This document shows, one piece after another, positions 58,220 through 64,000 of a DNA stretch of 64,000 nucleotides (position 1 is its first letter; every line of letters begins with the position of its first letter). The stretch is taken from assembly GCA_037445025.1 (NCBI GenBank), contig JBBILI010000023.1, forward strand, positions 1 to 64,000. The letters are read 5' to 3'. The notes under the pieces are model-generated. The model was not told where the DNA came from. It was given only the letters and a program-made list of their open reading frames with translations, and ran no database searches. This DNA is from CAIQQQ01 sp037445025. GTDB taxonomy: Bacteria > Pseudomonadota > Alphaproteobacteria > Acetobacterales > Acetobacteraceae. The position numbers and the translations under genes are program-made.

Positions 58220-60089
58220 ACTTTAGATCGACGGCTATATCGTGAAATAGCCGCGCCGGAAGAGAGCCGCCGGTGATGCCGTTCATCGGGCGGTTGTCGT
58301 CGTTGCCCAACCAGATGCCGATCACCCGCCCATCGATGAAGCCGATGAACCAGGCATCGCGATAATCCTGCGTCGTGCCGGTCTTGCCGGCCACCAGTTG
58401 CCCCGGCACGGCGGCCGCGCGGCCGCTGCCGCGGCTGACCACGGCAGCCATCATGCGCACCATCATGGCGGCGATGTCCGGGTCGATCACCCGCGCCGGC
58501 GTCACAGCCGGCAAGGCCAGCAGCTTGCCATCGGCCGTGCCGCTCTCGATCGCCCGCGGTGTCACCAATATGCCGCCGTTGAAGATCGTGGCATAGGCGC
58601 CGCACATCTCCAGCAGCCCGACATCGGCCGTGCCCAGCGCCAGCGAGGCGTTCTCCGGCAGCGTGTCGGCGATGCCGAGGCGATGCGCCACCGCGATCAC
58701 CGCCTTCGGCCCGCCCGCCTGCAGCAGCAGCCGCACCGAGGCGGTGTTGAGACTGTCGGCCAGCGCGTCCTCCAGCGTCACCTCGCCGCGAAATCCCCGC
58801 TCGAAGTTCGACGGACTCCAGGTGCCGATCTTGATGGGTGCATCCAGCACCTCGTCATTCGGCAACATGCCGTGCTCCAGCGCGTTGAGCCACACGAACG
58901 CCTTGAACGACGAACCGGGCTGCCGCCGCGCCACGGCGGCGCGGTTGTAGCTGCTGGCGTGATAGTCCCGCCCGCCGGCCATGGCGCGCACAGCACCGGT
59001 GGCGGCATCCAGCACCACCACCGCCCCCTGGCTGACACTGGCGGCCGTCCCCGGCCCGTCGAGCAGCGCATCGAGCCGGGTTTCCACCAGCGCCTGCACC
59101 CGGCCGTCGAGCGTGGTGTACAACGACGCATCGGCCCCGTTCGGCAGCAGACCCTGCGCCCGCTCCGCCGCCCAGTCGGCAAACCAGCCCGCACCGTTGG
59201 AATTGGGCGGCGGGAAGCTGATCTGCGCCGCCGCCTCGCGCGCCTGGTCCTCGGTGATCACCCCGGTCTCGGCCATCGCCGCCAGCACCTCGCGCCCGCG
59301 CATCGTGGCGGCCTTCGGATCGACGCGCGGCGAGAAGCGGGACGGCGCCCGCGGCAGGCCCGCGATCACCGCGCATTGCCACAGGTTCAGCTTGCGCGCC
59401 GAGATGCCGAAATACATATGCGCCGCCGCATCCACCCCCCAGGCGCCGGAGCCGAGATAGACGCGGTTGAGCCAGATCTCGAGAATCTCCTGCTTGGTGA
59501 AGCTGTGCTCCAGCCACAGCGTTAGCAGCACCTCCTGCACCTTGCGCTTGAAGGTGCGGGCATTGGTGAGGAACAGGTTCTTGGCCACCTGCTGGGTGAT
59601 GGTGGAGCCGCCCTGCACCAGCCGGCCGGCCCGCAGATTGACCAGCGCCGCCCGGGCGATGCCGATGAAGTCGATGCCGGGATGCGACCAGAACCGCCGA
59701 TCCTCGACCGCCACGGCGGCTTCCGGCAGGTATTTCGGCAGATCCTCCAGCCGCAGCGATTCACCCACGACATCGCCGTAGCTGGCGTAGATATGGCCCT
59801 GCGTGTCGGACAGGGTCAGGCTGGGTTTGCGCACCGCATCGAGCGCCACTTCCGGGCGCGGCAGGTCGAGCGCGAATACGACCAGCACGCCGGCGCCGGC
59901 GACAGCACCCCAGAAGCCGAGCAGAAACAGCCATTTGACCAGAAACCACCGCCACCGCCGGCGCGGCCGCGGGGCCGGGATGTCGTCCTCGATCTTCGCG
60001 ACCACCGGCCGGGGCGGCTCGTACAGCGGCGCCTCCGGCACCACATAGCCGCGCTGCTGATCGGGGGCGATGCGCGGGGCGCGATACAT
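58218..60089 (-). CDS. Class A penicillin-binding protein 1A-type
   Basis: This 623-aa bifunctional peptidoglycan synthase has a cytosolic Pro/Arg-rich head (RPRRRWRW) and one TM helix at about 50-72. The GT51 glycosyltransferase domain shows EDRRFWSHPGIDFIGI, GGSTITQQVAKNLFLTN and KRKVQEVLLTLWLE. The transpeptidase domain has PGSSFKAFVW (SxxK), DSLNTASVRL (SxN) and GKTGTTQDYRDAWF (KTG). At 623 aa it is shorter than E. coli PBP1a, lacking the inserted outer domains. It lies downstream of the trypsin-like protease gene on the same strand, 11 bases apart. Confidence 0.94.
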   Translation of the reverse strand: MYRAPRIAPDQQRGYVVPEAPLYEPPRPVVAKIEDDIPAPRPRRRWRWFLVKWLFLLGFWGAVAGAGVLVVFALDLPRPEVALDAVRKPSLTLSDTQGHIYASYGDVVGESLRLEDLPKYLPEAAVAVEDRRFWSHPGIDFIGIARAALVNLRAGRLVQGGSTITQQVAKNLFLTNARTFKRKVQEVLLTLWLEHSFTKQEILEIWLNRVYLGSGAWGVDAAAHMYFGISARKLNLWQCAVIAGLPRAPSRFSPRVDPKAATMRGREVLAAMAETGVITEDQAREAAAQISFPPPNSNGAGWFADWAAERAQGLLPNGADASLYTTLDGRVQALVETRLDALLDGPGTAASVSQGAVVVLDAATGAVRAMAGGRDYHASSYNRAAVARRQPGSSFKAFVWLNALEHGMLPNDEVLDAPIKIGTWSPSNFERGFRGEVTLEDALADSLNTASVRLLLQAGGPKAVIAVAHRLGIADTLPENASLALGTADVGLLEMCGAYATIFNGGILVTPRAIESGTADGKLLALPAVTPARVIDPDIAAMMVRMMAAVVSRGSGRAAAVPGQLVAGKTGTTQDYRDAWFIGFIDGRVIGIWLGNDDNRPMNGITGGSLPARLFHDIAVDLK

Positions 60090-60100
60090 CGCGCCTCAGA

Positions 60101-60889
60101 TCACTTGAAGCACTGCAGAAACACCACCGACGGATTGGCGATGGCGCCGATCGCAGCCGGCCGCAGCTCCGCGCCGGAGCTTGCCGCGTGCTGCGGCGGC
60201 ACCCCGTGGGACGACAGGAAGCTCGCCGCCTCCGGCCCCTTGATGGCGAAATTGACGTTCTGCGGAATGTCGCCCCCGGTGATCTGCGCAATCCGCGCCG
60301 CGTTGAGCTTGGCCACCACCACGCCGATCACGTGGCCCTGCGCGTCCAGCAGCGGCCCGCCGGAATTGCCCGGCTGCACCGGCGCGGTGATGGTGAAATG
60401 CAGCGGATTGTCGCGAAGGCCCGACAGCGCGCTGACATCCCCCGTCGTCAGGCTCGGGCCGGAGGACAGCACGCCCGACAGCGGGAACCCGTACACCACC
60501 ACGCTTTCGCCGCGCTGCACCGCCGGGCCGTCGCGAAACACCAGCGCCGGGCCGAAGCCGGGCGGCACCGACAGCACCGCGAGGTCTCGCCTGGCATCCG
60601 TCGCCAGCACACCGGCCGCCACGCGCCCGCCGGCGGCATTGCGGGCCGACATGCGCTGGCAGCCCTCGACGACGTGGTTGTTGGTCAGGACCCGCCCTTC
60701 CGCAACGATAAACCCTGAGCCGCTGGCAGCTGCGCGACCCTCCGGCGGCGGCGCCTGGCGCAGCGGCGGCAGGGCTGCGCCCAACGGCGGCGGCTTGCCC
60801 CCCTCCGCCCCCAGCGGAGGCGGCTTCTGGGCGTAGGCGGGCGCAGCGATCAGCAGGGCGGCGAGCAGGATTCGCATGCGCCGGACCAT
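60101..60889 (-). CDS. Periplasmic trypsin-like serine protease
   Basis: This 262-aa exported protease starts MVRRMRILLAALLIAAPAYA as signal peptide, followed by a Pro-rich stretch (KPPPLGAEGGKPPPLGAALP). The S1 domain shows LTNNHVVEGC (His), DARRDLAVLSV (Asp) and PVQPGNSGGPLL (Ser). No PDZ domain is present, unlike DegP earlier in the window. It precedes the PBP gene and may be cotranscribed with it. An ATG at 60877 is a possible alternative start. Confidence 0.88.
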   Translation of the reverse strand: MVRRMRILLAALLIAAPAYAQKPPPLGAEGGKPPPLGAALPPLRQAPPPEGRAAASGSGFIVAEGRVLTNNHVVEGCQRMSARNAAGGRVAAGVLATDARRDLAVLSVPPGFGPALVFRDGPAVQRGESVVVYGFPLSGVLSSGPSLTTGDVSALSGLRDNPLHFTITAPVQPGNSGGPLLDAQGHVIGVVVAKLNAARIAQITGGDIPQNVNFAIKGPEAASFLSSHGVPPQHAASSGAELRPAAIGAIANPSVVFLQCFK

Positions 60890-60961
60890 GCGCGAGGCTC
60901 CGCCCGGTTTGCAAGCCGCCCGCTTCCACCGCACACTTGGTCCCTCTCGCAGGGGGTGTGC

Positions 60962-61873
60962 ATGAAGGGTCTGTTTCTCGACGCCAACGACGATCTGGCC
61001 AGCGTCTTCCACAAGATGAGCCTGCCCACCGACCCGCAGGTGGACGTGAACATGCAGGAGGACATCGACCAGTCCGAAATCCCCGGCCTGCTCGCGGGGT
61101 ATCATTTCCTGCTGGACGATCACACCACGCTGACCACCGCCGCCATGGCGAAGTGCCCTGACCTCCGGCACGTCATCTTCCTCGGCACCGGCGCGCGCAG
61201 CTACATGAACCCCGAAGAGCTGGCCGAGCTCGGCATCACCGTCCACATCATCAAGGGCTATGGCGACACGGCGGTGGCCGAACACGCCATCGCCCTGATG
61301 TGGGCGGCATCGCGCCGCCTCGCCATCATGGATCGCGGCATGCGCGCCGGCCAGTGGCTGCGCAGCGAGGGCATGCAGCTCACCGGCAAGACCATCGGCC
61401 TGATCGGCTTCGGCGGCATCGCAGCCGAGGTGGCCCGCATCGCCGGCGGCGCCGGCATGCGGGTGCTGGCCTGGAACCGCTCGCCGAAATCAGCACAAGG
61501 CGTGACGTTCGTGTCGCTTGAGACGCTGCTGGCGGAAAGCCATGTCGTCAGCCTGCATCTGCTGCTGAACGACGAAACCCGTGGCTTTCTGTCCGCGGAC
61601 CGCATCGCCCAGATGCGCCCCGGCGCGCTGCTCATCAACACCGCCCGCGGCGCCGTGGTGGACGAAGCCGCCATGATCGCGGCGCTGGACAGCGGCCACA
61701 TCGCTCACGCGGCGCTCGATGTGTTCGACGTGGAGCCCCTACCCTATCCGCACAGGCTCAGCACGATGGATTCGGTCACCCTCTCCGCCCACAGCGCGTT
61801 TCGCACCGCCGAGGCCACCGAGACATTGCTGCGCCGCGCGCTCGATATCGCGCAAACCGTGGCGAAGGGGTAG
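60962..61873 (+). CDS. D-isomer-specific 2-hydroxyacid dehydrogenase
   Basis: This 303-aa NAD-dependent enzyme has the nucleotide motif TIGLIGFGGIAAEVARIAG, and catalytic residues in INTARGAVVDE (Arg), DVFDVEPLPYP (Glu) and VTLSAHSAF (His). The substrate is a small 2-hydroxy or 2-keto acid; phosphoglycerate-type relatives cannot be excluded. The ATG at 60962 has an aggggg ribosome site, better than GTG 60956. It is divergent from the protease and followed by tRNA-Leu. Confidence 0.9.
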   Translation: MKGLFLDANDDLASVFHKMSLPTDPQVDVNMQEDIDQSEIPGLLAGYHFLLDDHTTLTTAAMAKCPDLRHVIFLGTGARSYMNPEELAELGITVHIIKGYGDTAVAEHAIALMWAASRRLAIMDRGMRAGQWLRSEGMQLTGKTIGLIGFGGIAAEVARIAGGAGMRVLAWNRSPKSAQGVTFVSLETLLAESHVVSLHLLLNDETRGFLSADRIAQMRPGALLINTARGAVVDEAAMIAALDSGHIAHAALDVFDVEPLPYPHRLSTMDSVTLSAHSAFRTAEATETLLRRALDIAQTVAKG

Positions 61874-61887
61874 ACTCTCGTACCTGT

Positions 61888-61969
61888 GCCCGCCTGGCGG
61901 AATGGTAGACGTAGCGGACTTAAAATCCGTTGCCCTTTGGGCGTACCGGTTCGAGTCCGGTGGCGGGCA
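61888..61969 (+). tRNA. tRNA-Leu (TAA)
   Basis: Acceptor GCCCGCC pairs with GGCGGGC, discriminator A, no encoded CCA. The D-arm contains GGCGGAATGGTAGAC, the anticodon stem-loop is CGGACTTAAAATCCG with anticodon TAA, the long variable arm is TGCCCTTTGGGCGT, and the T-arm is CCGGTTCGAGTCCGG. Repeat copy 10 starts two bases after the discriminator. Confidence 0.95.
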
Positions 61970-61970
61970 G

Positions 61971-62068
61971 AAGCAAAAAACTTTTATCGGGCTTCGCAAC
62001 ACTCTCCGGAAAGACCAAGCCCAACGGATAAAAGTCTTTTGCTTCTTTTCTTCAAAAAAAAAGTCCTT
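61971..62068. repeat. Dispersed double-hairpin repeat, copy 10 (shortened)
   Basis: aagcaaaaaacttttat ... ATAAAAGTCTTTTGCTTC inner inverted repeat around a variant centre (gggcttcgcaacactctccg, then gaaagaccaagccc), with a right hairpin CTTCTTTTCTTCAAAAAAAA. The left hairpin is missing, as if joined directly to the tRNA end. It reaches the stop codon of the DapA-family gene. Confidence 0.75.
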
Positions 62069-62996
62069 ACTTCCACCCTTGATACCAATCCTGAAACAGC
62101 TTCAGCTGCGTCACCGCAAAGTGCTTCTGACTTTCGCTCAGCGCATCCGTGGCATTGAAGTGCAGCGCATATTCCGGATTGCCGGTCAGCACCATCAGAT
62201 ATTTGTAGAATAAAACGAGGTCGGCCCCCTCATCGAAGCCGGACAGGACGCCGAGCGCCGCCTCCAGCTCCAGCGCCCGCCGCCGTGCCGCCACGTCGCC
62301 CTGCGCCGCCTGTTCGCACAGCGCCACCAGGTGCAGCGCCTCGCGCGGCAGCACGTTGCCGATGCCGGTGATGGTGCCCACCGCGCCGCAGTTGACGAAG
62401 CCGTGGAACACCGCCGTGTCCACCCCCACCATCAGCGCCAGATCCTTCGAACGCCCGGTGATGTGCTCCGCCGCATAGCTCAGCGGCTTCACACCGCCGA
62501 ATTCCTTGAAGCCGACCAGGTTCGGGTAGCGCGCGTGCAGTTCGAAGAACAGGTCGGCCTTGGTCTCGAAGCCGTAATACGGGCTGTTGTAGATCACCGC
62601 CGGCAGGCTCGGCGCCGCGTCCAGAATGCCGGCGAAATGCGCCCGCTGTGCCGCCACGGACGGACCGCGTGACAGCACGCGCGGAATGATCATCAGCCCC
62701 TGCGCGCCGACAAGCTGTGCATGCGCCGCCAGCGCCGCCGCCCGGGCCGGGTTCTGCGCCCCGGTGCCGACGATCACCTTCACCCCGCCTGCCACCAGCC
62801 GCGCGACGCCTTCCATCCGCTGTTCGTCGGTCAGCAGCGGCCAGTCACCCATCGAGCCGCAATAGACGACGGCGGACATGCCGAGGCCGACCAGCTCCTG
62901 CGCCTTGCGCACCATGGCGTCGAAATCCGGCTGCCGGTCCGGCGTGCAGGGTGTCATGAGGGCGGGGATGGTACCCTGGAAGATGGCGGCAGGCAT
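62067..62996 (-). CDS. Dihydrodipicolinate synthase/N-acetylneuraminate lyase family protein
   Basis: This 309-aa class I aldolase-fold enzyme has the Schiff-base Lys in LVGFKEFGGVKP and the Tyr in AVIYNSPYYGFE. The substrate loop reads CGSMGDWPLL instead of the GTTGE of true DapA. It is therefore probably a catabolic lyase or dehydratase rather than the lysine-pathway enzyme. The stop lies at the edge of repeat copy 10. The neighbouring monooxygenase lies upstream on the same strand, separated by repeat copy 11. Confidence 0.9.
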   Translation of the reverse strand: MPAAIFQGTIPALMTPCTPDRQPDFDAMVRKAQELVGLGMSAVVYCGSMGDWPLLTDEQRMEGVARLVAGGVKVIVGTGAQNPARAAALAAHAQLVGAQGLMIIPRVLSRGPSVAAQRAHFAGILDAAPSLPAVIYNSPYYGFETKADLFFELHARYPNLVGFKEFGGVKPLSYAAEHITGRSKDLALMVGVDTAVFHGFVNCGAVGTITGIGNVLPREALHLVALCEQAAQGDVAARRRALELEAALGVLSGFDEGADLVLFYKYLMVLTGNPEYALHFNATDALSESQKHFAVTQLKLFQDWYQGWK

Positions 62997-63020
62997 GGCG
63001 GAAGTCCTTTATCAAGAGAG

Positions 63021-63135
63021 GAAGAAAGCACTTCTTTTCTGAATAGAAGAAGCAAAAGACTTTTAATCGTTTAGGCCATGATCCAAACGATTAAAAGTTT
63101 TTTGGTTCTTTTTTTCAAAAAAGAACCTCTTCCTT
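63021..63135. repeat. Dispersed double-hairpin repeat, copy 11 (shortened core)
   Basis: AGCACTTCTTTTCTGAATAG-type left hairpin, inner arms ACTTTTAATCGTTT / AAACGATTAAAAGT around a short ggccatgatcc centre, and right hairpin GGTTCTTTTTTTC / AAAAAAGAACC. The ctctccgga core is absent. It lies between two same-strand genes. Confidence 0.8.
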
Positions 63136-64000
63136 ACTCCGCTGCCTGCCGCAACCCCTGCGCAAAGAACCGATTCTCCGGCCGTTTCAGCCCGAGATGC
63201 TCCCGCAGCTTGGTCCCCTCATACTCCGTACGGAACAGCCCGCGCCGCTGCAGCTCCGGCACCACCAGGTCGCAGAATTCATCGAGTCCCTGCGGCACGG
63301 TGTGGAACATGATGTTGAACCCGTCGCTCGCCTCCGCCTCCAGCCAGGCCTGCATCTGGTCGGCGATCTCCACCGGCGTGCCCACCATCTGCAGCCCGCC
63401 ATAGCCGCCCACCATCTGCGCCAACTGGCGCACGGTGAGGTTGTCGCGCCGCGCCAGCGCCACCAGCGTGTCCCGGCCGGACTGGCCGGCATTGGTCTGC
63501 GGGATCTCCGGCAGCGGCGCATCGAGATCGAAGCCCGAGGCATCGACGCCGAGCCGCATCGACAAATTGGGCAGCGAGCTGTCGGGGTGCACCAGGCTGT
63601 CGAGCTGCGCCTTCTTGGCGCGGGCCATCTCGGTGGTCTCGCCCACCACCACGAGGCAGGCCGGCAGGATCTTCATCTGAGAGGGATCGCGCCCGATCGC
63701 CGCCATGCGGCTTCGCACGTCGGCGGCGAAGCGCTTGCCGTCCTCCAAAGTACGGGAGCTGCCGAAGATCACCTCGGCGGTTTCGGCCGCGGTCTGGCGC
63801 CCGGCCTCGGAGGCGCCGGCCTGCACGATCACCGGCCAGCCCTGCACCGGGCGGGCGATGTTGAGCGGCCCGCGCACCGAGAGATGTTCGCCCTTGTGGT
63901 TCAGCACGTGGAGCTTGTCGGGGTCGAAGAACAGCCCGCTCTCCTGGTCGCGCAGCCAGGCGTCATCCGCCCAGCTGTCCCACAGGCCGGTGACAACCTT
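63134..64000 (-). CDS. LLM-class flavin-dependent monooxygenase (NtaA/DmoA family), partial
   Basis: The N-terminal part is cut by the window end; about 288 residues are present. They match the FMN-dependent NtaA/SnaA/DmoA monooxygenases: WDSWADDAWLRDQESGLFFD, then SVRGPLNIARPVQGWPVIVQ and GASEAGRQTAAETAEVIF. These are two-component enzymes using reduced FMN to oxidise N- or S-containing organics. The C-terminal end is LRQAAE, just inside repeat copy 11. With the DapA-family lyase downstream, it suggests a catabolic unit. Confidence 0.92.
   Translation of the reverse strand, partial: KVVTGLWDSWADDAWLRDQESGLFFDPDKLHVLNHKGEHLSVRGPLNIARPVQGWPVIVQAGASEAGRQTAAETAEVIFGSSRTLEDGKRFAADVRSRMAAIGRDPSQMKILPACLVVVGETTEMARAKKAQLDSLVHPDSSLPNLSMRLGVDASGFDLDAPLPEIPQTNAGQSGRDTLVALARRDNLTVRQLAQMVGGYGGLQMVGTPVEIADQMQAWLEAEASDGFNIMFHTVPQGLDEFCDLVVPELQRRGLFRTEYEGTKLREHLGLKRPENRFFAQGLRQAAE

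Overview
The window is a GC-rich stretch (strong G/C third-codon bias, frequent GTG and TTG starts, many 4-nt ATGA/GTGA gene overlaps) from an alphaproteobacterium. The hflK-hflC-degP order, the chorismate mutase-hisC-tyrosine dehydrogenase trio facing metX-metW, and the look of the intergenic repeats suggest Acetobacteraceae (Rhodospirillales). The genus cannot be fixed from the sequence alone. It looks chromosomal: alaS, sodB, metX/metW, hisC, a class A PBP and two tRNA genes are present, and there is no phage or transposase gene.

Layout. 1-5.9 kb: tail of a probable type I-secreted protein, a two-CBS protein, Mrp/ApbC, and the hflK-hflC-degP membrane quality-control operon. 6-9 kb: a coupled minus-strand operon (Tat-like secreted protein, iron-sulfur photolyase/cryptochrome, SDR). 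9-12.8 kb: SixA-like phosphatase, CHAD protein, membrane-anchored SNase-like protein, Sel1 lipoprotein. 12.9-18.8 kb: alaS, an OmpR-type two-component pair, a sugar-dehydrogenase-like SDR and a small protein. 19-25 kb: a small unknown gene, a cluster of strong hairpins, then a translationally coupled operon of a multipass membrane protein, a glycine-zipper/SH3 lipoprotein and an exported WD40-caspase protein. 25.2-27.6 kb: sodB, a squalene/phytoene synthase-like protein and a response regulator with a degenerate receiver. 27.9-46.2 kb: a surface-glycan island with at least four glycosyltransferases, a methyltransferase, an O-acetyltransferase, three unknown proteins and GDP-4-keto-6-deoxymannose/GDP-rhamnose genes. 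They surround a 654-aa glycine-rich repeat protein that looks secreted and is a plausible glycosylation target. 46.4-52 kb: DUF3096 protein, tRNA-Thr, aromatic amino acid genes and metX-metW. 52-64 kb: serine hydrolase, amidase plus dipeptide-type ABC transporter genes without ATPases, PBP1A, trypsin-like protease, hydroxyacid dehydrogenase, tRNA-Leu, DapA-family lyase and a partial LLM flavin monooxygenase.

Two things stand out. First, a family of about 50-130 bp intergenic elements recurs at least eleven times. Each element has AT-rich terminal hairpins, and most full copies share a core around ctctccgga. They sit directly after stop codons, sometimes inside operons, and they supply the last codons or stop codon of some neighbouring genes. 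A second palindrome family (accaacggtcat...) recurs at four sites. Second, the 19.9-24.9 kb operon encodes an apparently envelope-located caspase system: the caspase has a signal peptide and an intact His/Cys dyad, and it is coupled to a lipoprotein and a membrane protein.
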